DNA of 64,000 nucleotides. It comes from Diploscapter coronatus. Taxonomy: Eukaryota > Nematoda > Chromadorea > Rhabditida > Rhabditidae. Positions 25,129 to 39,346 of the stretch are shown piece after piece (within the stretch, counting starts at the first letter, position 1; each line of letters starts with the position of its first letter). The stretch covers positions 29,713,249 through 29,777,248 of the forward strand of contig OZ038423.1 in NCBI GenBank assembly GCA_964036155.1, given 5' to 3'. Below the pieces are notes generated by a model. That model saw only the letters and a program-made list of their open reading frames with translations. It was not told the DNA's origin and did no database searches. The translations under genes and the position numbers were made by a program.

Positions 25129-28100
25129 ATGATGACGGAGATGAACAACCACGGGGATTTCTCCCGCGACGAACTGCTGAATCTGCTGTGCTATTTGGAG
25201 GGAGAATTAGAGGCCAGGGACGATGTGATCAAACTGTTGCAGGTTGGCGTTTTATTTCTTCATTTTGAAAATTTGTTGACAACGCAGCAGCTTTAATTAT
25301 TTTGTAGAAGCGCTTATCACTACACTTTTGATACTGGCCATTCTTTCAAAATTGTAACATTTACAAATGATAATCGATAACTATAGCAAGAAGATGTAAT
25401 CTTGCAAAAAATTTCCTAGAATGTAATGTTAAAATGGAGGGAAAGACTATTTTTGAAAAGAGTAGCTAAAACAAACCTTGATTTGTTCAGACGGAGAAGC
25501 GACTGTTTCTGGCGAGCAGCAGTCAGAATTCTCGAGAGAAGGAGGAGCCTGTCCTGGCTCTGTCCAGAGACGCCCTTGTCTGTGACGATGTCATGAATAA
25601 TCACAATAAATATCACAACATCTATAATCTGCAGGTAGACTATTTATTCCGAATTACTCCGGAATGTTTAAACGTTTAGCTAAACCAATTGGATTCGACA
25701 ATAGCTGCTGATAGACGATATTGTAAGAAAGCTAGACAGGCCAGTATTCTGAAAAGAATTCCAAATTAACTGATTCATTTTAGTTACTAAAAGAAGCAGA
25801 AGAAAGGCATGCACTTGCGATCAAGGAGTTGGAATTGGAAAATGAACGGAAGAGAAGATATGCAGAGCAGGGAGATGATGTTATGGCTCAGCTAGAGAAG
25901 GAACGACTCAGGCTGCTTCAACAGGTTGGAATATCTTGATATCTTTTGCATTGTTTATTTACGTATTCGTTGAAATATTAAGTGCTTCGTTCTTCGTAGA
26001 GTGTGGAACGAAAATGACTATCAGAAAGTTTCTGAAAGAAATTCTAGTTTTTATTTTCATACTTTCTCATTCCTCTTGAAAATATAATAGATGAAATATT
26101 CAAACTGATGAAATGCTGGAAGAATTCAACATGACTTTGCTAAAGTTCTAAATTACTTTAGATCGAGTATCTGAACGAAGAAATATCGAAATGCAAAGCA
26201 GAAGTCGAGGCTGCTGACAAAAAATTGGAATCTGAACGGGAGAAACACAAATGCATTGTGCTGTTCCTCATACAGGAAAGGAAGCAAATGCTTCTCAGAA
26301 TGCATCAGATGAAAATCAAGGGCAATTCGGAAGGCAAGAGTAAGTAACAAGATTATTATCTTGGCAGTCTAAAGTTTACTTCTCGATATCGTGGAGCAGT
26401 AAAAACCAGATAACGTTTTTGACAGATACTTTAATCCGACCTTCTTATCACTCCTGAATGTTGAAAAGCGTAGTTTGACTTTCAAAAAGATCACTATGTC
26501 ACAACAGCCCTTTCCTTATCAGTGATAGGAATATTTATTTCTTTTTCCACACTCGAAAATACCCGAGTTAATCCGTTGAATCAAGAAAGTGAATAGTAAA
26601 ATGCAAATGATGAAATATGTTTCCATTTCAGATTCGTTGTCCTCGAATCAGCTGATAAATGAAATGAGGAAAGAGTTGGAAGCAGTCAGGCAAGAAAGGG
26701 ACAAACTCAAAGCTTCCAATCGGTCACTTACTGTAAGAGTTTGGAAATTTAGCAAGTACAGACGAAGAAAACGCTTTCAATGCCTTTTAACCAACGGAAG
26801 ATTGGAATTAATTCCAATTTTAAAATATCAATTCTGTCTCATTCCTTGTGTTCACGATAATTCACTTATTTAAAAAAAATCGGAATTCAAAAGATATACG
26901 CAGAACATTCGATTATTTCCGTTTTAGTCCGAAAATCTGAGCCTGAAAGATGTGATCAAAGGACAAGAGGCTGATTTGCTGCTGTTGAGAAGGAATTTGC
27001 TGTCCAATACAAAGCTATCCTTAGATAAGCAGAATACGGTAGTTATTTTTGCTTTGGATTCCAACTGATTCATGATTTTAGCAATTACCTCTACTGTCAG
27101 AGGAGAAAGCAGTTGTTGTTGCCAATCGAATGGTGGCCACCGCCCCTCCCGCTGCAAGAATTCCCTCTTCATCGAGTTTCCCTGTTGAGAGGAGTCGATT
27201 GCCAAGAGGAATGACTTCGCAGCAGCAACCACCTGCTGTCCCCAAAACTGCCCCGCCCCCATTCAGGTAGAAAGCTTATTCGGATTTTCATTGACGAATT
27301 GTGTTACGAGCAGGGCTTAAAGTGTTTGACACTGAAGTGTGCTAATGTCGCGCCCGTGTCAGAAACGTTAAGCCCTGCTTACGAGATGAATTATGCGCGA
27401 TGATAGAAACGATAAGAACTTTCGTGATCTTCACCCACATACAATTGTAATCTATCCGTTTTTTACGTACAGAAACTGGGTAAATTTTGAAAGTGAGCTT
27501 GGGTGTAGGACGGATGAAGATTATAGGAGATCAATTGATAATTATACAATCTAACAATTTCAATTCGTTTATTTTCAGGCAAAATGCCTCTCCAACCAAG
27601 AAGATCCCCACAATGGGCCTGTCTTCGACTTCGCGTCGGCCTGCTGCTTCTGGTCCTGCAACCAGGGAGCCGGAAATAGAACAGCTCGAAGCAGCCATTG
27701 AGTCGATGAATGTCGTTTCGTCGAGTGAGTTTTAATTCAATCCTTGAAACTTCAATTGAAATTACGAATTTCTCCTATTTGAATGCAATTTTGTTTAGTG
27801 TCGACAGAAACGACCTCCGGGCCGGTGAAATATTCATCTTCTCACTCGACAACAGGAAAATTTCCTCAAACAAATTCAACAAATTCTGATGAGAAACGGG
27901 CAAATGCAACAAACTCTCCCACAACCAGGCCGGGCAGCTCAGGTTAGATTCGACAAAATTATTTCCAAAAGAGGATAAGCGATAAACCTATTGATTAGCT
28001 TTCCCACTTTTTAAATTACGAAACTTTATAGATCAAGTAAGTATATCTGATGTGCAAGTGTTTAACTTGAACTTTGAATTTCGAAAAAACATTCGAACTC

Positions 28101-28328
28101 AATTCCAATTTGCTAGCAAATTCGATTTCAAGATGAATTACGAAATCTCCGAGATCAAATATAAGTCGTTTCATCCATAAGCAACAAAATTGTAGTTTCG
28201 ACTCAACATTTTTCTTCATCAAGTTCAAATATTCAATTTCAGGCTACAGTCTGTACAGCTACGATAATGCCTCTCGAATAAGTGCTACGGTAAAGAGAAA
28301 TGTTCTTTCAAAAACCTTTGGAAAGTGA
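25129..28328 (+). CDS. CTTNBP2NL: CTTNBP2NL-like coiled-coil protein (cortactin-binding protein 2 N-terminal family)
   Basis: Ten exons: 25129-25242, 25491-25634, 25784-25924, 26162-26339, 26632-26732, 26928-27038, 27082-27266, 27579-27724, 27799-27942, 28243-28328; 449 aa. The N-terminus carries the family signature (ELLNLLCYLEGELEARDDVI, near 14-34), then VLALSRDAL, then a coiled coil of about residues 87-250 with the conserved EQGDDVMAQLEKERLRL block. The C-terminal half (about 270-449) is Ser/Thr/Pro-rich and low in complexity. Known members bind cortactin or the STRIPAK PP2A complex and act on the actin cytoskeleton. The last exon is read through to TGA at 28326-28328; a donor-like site at 28290 could give another 3' end. 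No acceptor is seen just before the ATG, so this gene may be first in its transcript. A hAT-like MITE sits in the intron at 27267-27578. Confidence 0.9.
27311..27377. mobile_element. hAT-like MITE (67 bp)
   Basis: Terminal inverted repeats CAGGGCTTAA at 27311-27320 and TTAAGCCCTG at 27368-27377 are perfect, with further pairing inside (GTTTGACAC against GTGTCAGAAAC). The flanking 8-mers GTTACGAG and CTTACGAG match at 7 of 8 positions, as for a hAT-type target duplication. No coding capacity. Confidence 0.75.
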
Positions 28329-28795
28329 TGATATCTATAAAATAGACGGACTGATATAACTCATCATTATCACTCATAAAAATATCTTTATTTTTACATG
28401 TATACATTACTCCGTAATTTAAATAAAAATTTTGAAGTAAAGCGGGGATTATGATTTCGATTTAGGTAAAAAGTATAGATTTAATTTAGTATGTCATTCA
28501 TCACCCACTTTAGTTCAATTCAGTAAAATAATGTCTCAGATTGTTTTGCCAAAAATGAATAAATTTCTAAAAAGAAAAAAAAGTACGAAAATGTCGGCAA
28601 AGAGATAATCCGACATTTTGACAACAAGAAATGGCATACTCTTTCTCTAGCCTCCACATATTCAATAGCCTCAGTATCATGCTTTTTCATGTCTTATTGT
28701 CAAAGTCATATCGTTTCCGATTAATCCAAATATCCTATTCGTATAAACGGAAGAATAGTTGTTGGCTTGAGGTATAAATTGGGGACCTGATGGAT
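28329..28795. other. Convergent intergenic region
   Basis: About 470 bp between the stops of the CTTNBP2NL-like gene (+) and ZC3HC1 (-). It is A+T-rich, with an AATAAA hexamer near 28422 on the + strand. No further feature was seen. Confidence 0.5.
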
Positions 28796-31185
28796 TCACC
28801 TGGGGGGAGCGTGAGCAACAGGAATAGGTGGTATATTTCCCTGAACGGGGTTACGAGTTGGACGAATTGGAGTGGAGCATTCCAGCTGTCCAGTCTGTTC
28901 CTCAGGCAGAGGCGGTACGATCAGTCGGTCGAATCTGCGACGCATCCCGACCACTTCTTGGAGCACATCGAGGGAATCCTGAAGAAACGCATCTAGAGTT
29001 CGATAGAAGTTATTATCGCCATGAAAAGCCTCGAGTCAAACGAGATGACTGAAACTCATCTTTAACCTCTCTAGAATTTTCTGCAATGGCTAGGGAGGGA
29101 TGAGGCGAAATTTTAATTGGATGTTCAAGAATCCTATGTTATCGCCATTGTTCAAGCCTGGACGAAATTTGAATTTTCAACCCAGCCATGGTCCTTCTTG
29201 CTGTCAGCGATAATCAACTAAAATTTCGGATTTTTCGAGTGAAAACGAACATCTCGTTTGGGCATGATGGTGTCGAATCTCAGCTGCCAGTTGGTCTGTT
29301 TGGTCTGTCCACTCTCATCCACATCCAGAAACGGACACCATCTGTAGTGCGACCTAGTCACATCGAATTTGCCCGGGTTCTCCTTGCTGAAATTCCGCTT
29401 TCCATACAATAGAAGTTTAATTTGATAGACTGAGGTTTTCCTGACTAAATAGCGTGGATTTCATTATTTTTACCCCATTAGAAGTTGAATGGAATGTGTA
29501 GGAACAAATAGTGTTTGAGGTCACAATGCCTATCAACTGTTGACTTTGACTCAATAATTTTAAAAATTTAGAAAAATAAGTCGTTGATTTTGAATCTTAA
29601 TATTCCAGACTTTTAGGATCTCATTTTATGCCGAGTTTCCCACCCAAATCTCTAATGGCAGAAAATACCTGAGTTTGATATTGGCAGTCCTTGCACAGAG
29701 GGAGCAGGCAGCAGAGAGAATGGAGGGAGAAGAAGGGGAAGGCAGTAGGGAGAGATGCCAGCCAGCAAGAGAGCAGGCCACTAGACCGAGGGGCACTTTC
29801 TGCAGTTCTTTCGGCAGGCGACGGCTCATCATGTCATCCGTCTGAAAGCCGACACGTTTCCAACCAATTTCGACCCGATCACCATGCAAGATCCGTTAAT
29901 ATGATCAGGAAAACAAGCGATGATTGATAAGAAAGTGAACGGGGAACACAAAAATGGGTAATTAGCAGTTCTGGTAAAATACGACTTCCTGCCGAGAATT
30001 CGATACAATAGTAAAGATAGATTAGTTTACCTGAAATTCGACCATGGAGAAGTCCAAATTGCGAGTGGCTTTGATGTTGTCGACGATGGCAGAGCGGATC
30101 TCGAAGGAGCGCATCGACACCTGGCCGTCTTCGATTCGGGAGCGGAACTGACAGACAATGTCGTGGGTTGTCGACATCAGTTCGTGGATGTGTCTGCAAA
30201 ATTGAACACAAATTATTCAAAGCACTAGGTCATCTTTTCTCAGTCAGAATGGTGAATCTTACAGCAAATTTTCTCATTATGCCACTTTATCAACGTCAGA
30301 AATGCATATGGCTTGTATAAACATTTAGACATTTCTTTGAAAACTTTTTTAAATGAAAATATTACAAACCTGAGACACTTGTGGTAGGTAGTCAACTCGA
30401 TATCTTGGATGGAAGGCATCTGGACGGAGAGAAATTTTCTGCAGCACTTGCACTGCACAGACTTGTCCTTGAAGTGCTTCCAGCCCTTCCTCGCCAACTC
30501 CCGTGGACTGATCGGGCTGCCTGTCCAATTGTGGATCTGCGGAACAAAATCAAATAAGAAAGGGGAAATCGAAGGTATCATATTTTGAGATCATTGAATG
30601 AAAATGAAGAAAGGCCAATAAATCTACCTTTTTCTTATATTTTTCACGTCTTTTTTCATGTTACTCGAGAGACATTAAATTTTTTAATATCGAAAGAAAC
30701 CATTAGAGTGAAATATGGAACCTCATAACTGCGCAGCAGATCCTCGTAACCGAGAGTGTGGGAAGTTGTCGTCTCACTGAAAATGCACCTCATTGAATTC
30801 ATTTTATCATAAAAATTGATCATTTTATAATATTTGGAAATTTATGATCGGATAAATTTTGCTAGATCTAGTCGATTTAAATCGCAATTTTAGTTTTCCA
30901 AACTCACAACTAGACTCATAGTAATAAAATCAGAATGGGAAAGCAAACTTTTTCCTGAACAAATCAAACTTCAAAAACATTGTACAAATTATCTTCGATA
31001 TTTCTTTAATAAATTACAAAACTTCCCCACCTTTTGCCGTGTGCCTGTGCGAGTTTCTGCTCGATTCTGGGGGCCTTTGCAGGCAGCTGGCAGTCGATCT
31101 GCCCGATCGCCCTCAGGAAATCCCTCTTCAGCTGTCGTCTCTTCACTTCACTCTCCTCCACTGCATCAATTTGCTGTTGTTGCAT
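28796..31185 (-). CDS. ZC3HC1: C3HC zinc-finger protein ZC3HC1 (NIPA)
   Basis: Seven exons: 31185-31031, 30776-30722, 30536-30370, 30193-30031, 29841-29669, 29386-29251, 28978-28796; 343 aa. First zinc module: ELARKGWKHF, Cys99 and Cys102, then His136 and Cys140 (HDIVC), matching the C3HC/BIR-like domain. Second module: LVACSLAGWH, the CSLC pair, and HYRWCPF (His-x3-Cys), matching the Rsm1/NIPA C-terminal module. The tail is Pro-rich. ZC3HC1 is a nuclear-basket protein that partners TPR in mammals and was first described as an SCF-type F-box protein controlling mitotic entry. The donor after exon 6 (GTTCGT) is weak, so the final junction is the least certain. The TGA at the end overlaps a possible donor, so a further exon is possible. 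An acceptor lies 13 nt before the ATG. Confidence 0.9.
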
Positions 31186-32023
31186 TTTTCTGTATGTTCT
31201 AAAATATGCAGCATTCAGATCTACAAAAACATACTAGGTGCTTTCGAATAGAATTCCTGTATACTCGTAGAAATTATAATTTTTCGCGAATTTCGTTGAC
31301 GATTATAATTTTTGAACGGTTCCAGAATAATTCGGTGGCATTTTCACATTTTTTTGTGAAATTCTTCTCAGTTTAATATTTGCAGAAGAAAAGTTTCCAC
31401 GGAATTGCCTATTTAACGAGATTATTAATGAGAACAAAAATTTTAACCGATTTTTGCTTTATAAAGTGGGCAGAGCTTGCGAATTTTAAACTCTCCATTG
31501 TCTCTGAGATGAGTCCTTGTAAAGAAACGAGAATGAGGTACCCGTGAGCCTTAGTCTATGTGCCTGCTCGTTTTTGCTCTCTACTCCCTCTAGTCTCGAT
31601 GTGTGCGTCTCGCAGGTTATAGACGCAGAGTGCATATGACAAGGCTCATCTCGAGGACAATGGGGACTAGGATAAAGTAAAATCATAGAAAAATAAAAAT
31701 ATCATCTATGGCTAAATAACCATAAAATTTCTGAAAACAATATAAATAATTATAGCGATGTTTATTCCCTTGAAGAAATTATAAGAAGTAAAATGAATAG
31801 CTAAAAACGAGGTCTCCAAAATCAACAACAACGACAAAGAAAAAAACCTAGAAAATTTTCAATTTTTTATGAGCAAAGAAACCGTAACATGAAAATGTCT
31901 AAAGTAGAAAATAAAGACCCGCAAAAGTTACAATATTTTTGAACACCATCCGAATTTTCACCGAATCGAATCAAAGGAAAAGAAGAAAAGGAGGGAGAAA
32001 ACCTGCAAACTTGAAGAAGCAAG
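31186..32023. other. ZC3HC1-CDC7 spacer
   Basis: About 840 bp between two minus-strand genes. It contains a TTTTAG acceptor 13 nt upstream of the ZC3HC1 ATG and a foldback element at 31495-31663. No gene was recognised. Confidence 0.5.
31495..31663. repeat. Foldback element, MITE-like
   Basis: Terminal inverted repeats begin CCATTGTC and share GAGATGAG and CCTTGT (left 31495-31520, right 31637-31663). The middle also has imperfect pairing (TGAGCCTTAGTCTATG against a block near 31625-31648). No target duplication was seen. Confidence 0.6.
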
Positions 32024-35890
<3,867 letters not shown>

Positions 35891-37676
35891 TTCAACGATT
35901 CCCCAAACCAGAAAAATTAACGATGAAAACGTCAAAATTCAAAGCGAACTGCACGAAAATAGGGGCGTAGTTTTGAAGGAAAGAAGCGCAATACATTTGC
36001 GCATTGGAACATGAATGCGCTCGACAAAACGAAGGCAGTTTGAGCCGAACTTCGGATTGAAAATTGGTAATTCTTCAGGAAAAAAATGCTGATATACAGA
36101 ACCAACTTCATTTTGGTAAATAAAATGTTCTAAATCAACGACAAAAAGCAGAAGAGCCCAGCTACTAAATCAAGTATCACAGAAAGAAAAATTCATAGAT
36201 CAGTGAACTAGAGAGAACTAATCACCATTTCAACTAATCATACCCGGAATGACTAATACAAATCACAAATTAGATGAACGAGAAGAAATAGATAGTTTAA
36301 CAAGTCAAATCCACGTGAAATTGGCAAAACTAATATTTCTCTACAATCTCGATCCTTAAATACTATTTGCCTGGTCGCGAAGTCGCGGCATTTCCAAATG
36401 ACCCAAAACTCTTGTCGAAAGCGATTGATTTATCTCTAACGACAAAGTTAAGCGAGGATTTAGATGTGAGAGGCATCATCATTTGCAGAAATTAGTCGGT
36501 TCTGCCTCCAATTCTGTAAATGAAAGAATAAATCAATCGATTTTGACAAAAGCATTAATGTCTTTTCTGCAAACTCACGAAGAGCATGTTGTGCTTCAGT
36601 ACCTTCAGTCCGTCCTATTCCATTTTTGCTGCTGGAACAGCTGATCGAGGTTCATCATTTTGGATGCTGAAACAAAAAAATGAAAACTAGAAAATCAAAA
36701 ATTCAACGGAATCCAGGAAATGCTCTCGCTTTGCAAGCTATTCAACTTATCCTTTTAAGAAGGGGTAAACGATTGTGAAAATGTGTTTATTTTTATTTCT
36801 AGAAATGACTTTCTTCTTTAAATTAGGGTAGTTTATTGAACTTGCGCAGTTTTCTGTAAATGACGGTATTTGATGAAATTGAAAATTCCCTTGAAACATA
36901 TGCTTCTCCTTGTAAATAACCGAGTATTTATGATAATAACTAACTCTGGCAGCGAGATTGAAGTTTTATCAATATGAACTTGTCAATATCTTGACACAAC
37001 GCATACTTTTACTTATTGCGCTGAAATCGCAGTGTTATGTTCTTTCTGAGTTACCAAGGCGTCGTATCTGCATGAAGATGCAGAAGTTTAGTTTACTCAA
37101 TTCGCTTTGACTTTGCACGATTATGCTGATCAACATGTCTGTTAATTCAAAATAATACCAAAGAATTCGAGGTCATTTTATCCTAGATTAACTATCTGCA
37201 ACAAGTTTTTCTTCTCTTTTTACGAGATCTTTTTTCATGTCATTTTTATATACAAACGCCATCAACTCAATTTACTTGTTCATTTCACTCGAATTTTTAC
37301 CCTATTGCTACTATTGATTTATCTGCATTAGTTTCTCTATCGAATTGTCTACGATTTTGATTTATTTTATATTTTATCCCATATTTGAAAAAGGATCTTC
37401 AACAGACTATTTTTAGTTTTCGTTTTTGACTCAACTTGTTCTAATTATTTCAGGTTTCTAATAACTGGCCCCCGTATTTTAATTCTAGCAGTTCTATTCA
37501 AATCTAGTTGCACTTTGTAAAAATTTCTCTAAATGACTCAGCTGCATCAATTAATTCTACCATTTCTACCTGTCGTCATTTCTCTATCTTCTTCGTCGCC
37601 AAAACCGAATATTGATGAAGATCTAAAGTGTACGTTAGGATTTTGACAGATATTTATCGTACACTTTTTAGTAAAA
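35891..37676. other. Intergenic region between CDC7 and the orphan gene
   Basis: About 1.8 kb between divergent starts, so it should hold two promoters. The only gene-like signal is a short acceptor-plus-ATG structure on the minus strand near 36463-36668, listed separately. Confidence 0.5.
36605..36658 (-). CDS. Possible mini-ORF or broken small gene
   Basis: On the minus strand a strong acceptor (TTTTTTTGTTTCAG, AG at 36668-36667) is followed 8 nt later by ATGATG. It opens a 17-codon frame (MMNLDQLFQQQKWNRTD) that ends at TGA. The -1 frame then stays open (GLKVLKHNMLF) to a GTGAGT donor, with a TTTACAG acceptor about 65 nt further on and a short exon after it. It could be a small gene broken by one base, or an untranslated exon. 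I recognise no family. Confidence 0.25.
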   Translation of the reverse strand: MMNLDQLFQQQKWNRTD

Positions 37677-38719
37677 ATGGCTGAAACTGCTGCAGATTAT
37701 TTTGAGAGTCTCTGGAAGGATTTGTCGAATGAAACAATGAAGGAAAATGATAAGGCACGTTAAATCAGACATTTTCGGTGATTTGAGCTTATCACAACGT
37801 CTGAATATACGAAGCTGTTTCATTAGTTATGATGACTGAAATTGAATATCTTTACACGACTTGACCAAAAAATCCTCAATTTTTTCATGCTAATATTATG
37901 TTGTGATAAATCTAAATTACAGACATTTCTCGACTGAAATACAGTACATGAAAGAAAGTAGGCATGAAACTTTTCCTGGTTTTTTTTATTTTTCTCTCGA
38001 ACTACCAATTTGAAACTTGATAAATATACTCGAATCCTGCTGATATTTCTGAATTTTCAGTTTATTACTGTGACGATCATGCATGATTTGAGCGCTGAAT
38101 TGAAAGAAGTTGCTATTTTTAAATATTTCAAGGATAGGATTGAAAAATCAACCAAACAAGAAAATGAGATTTTAGTGAGTTCGTTAGAAATTCGTACGAT
38201 CAGTTAAAAACGAAAACTATTAACTGCAGGCTAAGAAACTGGAGGGATATTTTAACATAGCGAGAATTCACGATGCAATTGAAGAAAAAATCCTGAAAAA
38301 TGCGTCATTAGCAGTAAGTTTGAAATTCTGAAAATATCTTGTAGAATTGTCGAAATTGTTAAGTCTAAATCACTTTTCTTTCTAAAATTTAATATAAAAT
38401 TTGGTAAATATTTAGCTAAAAACGGCAGTTTCTAATGGTGAAATATTGGTGAGCAATTCCTACACTTTTATGCGATTCAATCGACTCAAACGAGTTGAAG
38501 CTGTAGGATCAGATTAAAATTTCTGCAAGTTGCTTACAAAATTTAGATCCACTCGATTTACAAAGATCTAAATGAGAAGGACACGGAAGCATTTGTATTG
38601 GCTGTTGAGGTTGTTCACGTAAGAATCTAACTTCAGGAACGAAAGGATGACATAATTTCATTTAGAAAATGGCAATGAAATTTGAGATTATCAAATGTAA
38701 TCCGTCATTTATGGGATAG
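37677..38719 (+). CDS. Unrecognised small helical protein, six exons
   Basis: Six exons: 37677-37754, 38061-38174, 38230-38313, 38416-38448, 38547-38618, 38666-38719; 144 aa. Every exon is a whole number of codons and every junction is phase 0. The product starts MAETAADYFESLWKDL and continues LSAELKEVAIFKYFKDRIEK, KKLEGYFNIARIHDAIEEKI, KDLNEKDTEAFVLAVEVVHK, ending FEIIKCNPSFMG. It looks like a soluble alpha-helical protein with alternating Lys and Glu, no signal peptide, no membrane segment and no catalytic motif known to me. The first intron needs a GC donor (37755-37756); the nearby GT gives a stop. A TTTTTAG acceptor lies 5 nt before the ATG. Function unknown; it could be a fast-evolving member of a known family. 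Confidence 0.65.
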
Positions 38720-39307
38720 TTCCTAGCTTGGAATTTCGAAGAATTAGTTTAGTGCAAATGAGGACAGAACATTCATAATTTTGTGGTATTTATGCTTACT
38801 GCGGTTGGAAGTATTCCTTTTATTTTAGCATTTATCTATTTATTGAAAATTCGATAAATTTATATGGATCATACCTATTCTTATTCTTGTCAGTTTTCGT
38901 ATAGCAACCAAAACATATTTGTTGATTCGTACAAGTGAATGTAATTCCCGAAAAATGAGGAATGAACATATTCAATTCTGTTGGACAAATTGACTAATTA
39001 GTGGACGCAGCTGCAGATGGACCACATGCAACAGCATTTTTCTTCCATTCCTCCATTCAGCCGTTTTCTATATACCCAATTTCTAATTTATCATATTTCT
39101 CCCTTTACATTTTCATTACATCTGCATGCTCATAGCAATTTGCCTTTCGGATAAAGTCTGCATAATTTTAGTCTGTTGAATGAAGTAATTGAGTTTCAAT
39201 TGAAAAGAATTTCAATAAATTATTCGCATATTTCGATTTCAACTATATTAATCTTGTTTTTATTCTTCGCCTACTCAATTCCGTTTTTACAATTCATTTC
39301 AGTATCG

Positions 39308-39346
39308 TTAGGGAGCGCAAGCTCCGTCCCTTTACAAAAGCGAGGC
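39308..39346. repeat. Copy of a dispersed hairpin motif
   Basis: TAGGGAGCGCAAGCTCC holds a GGAGC-GCAA-GCTCC hairpin. The same 17 bases recur in reverse orientation at about 63394-63410. Related GCTCC(G/A)TCCC blocks occur near 44960 and 52977. Confidence 0.45.

Noticed and set aside
28790..29052. Plus-strand frames opposite ZC3HC1 exon 7
   Set aside because: Antisense shadows of the ZC3HC1 exon, with no splice or homology support.
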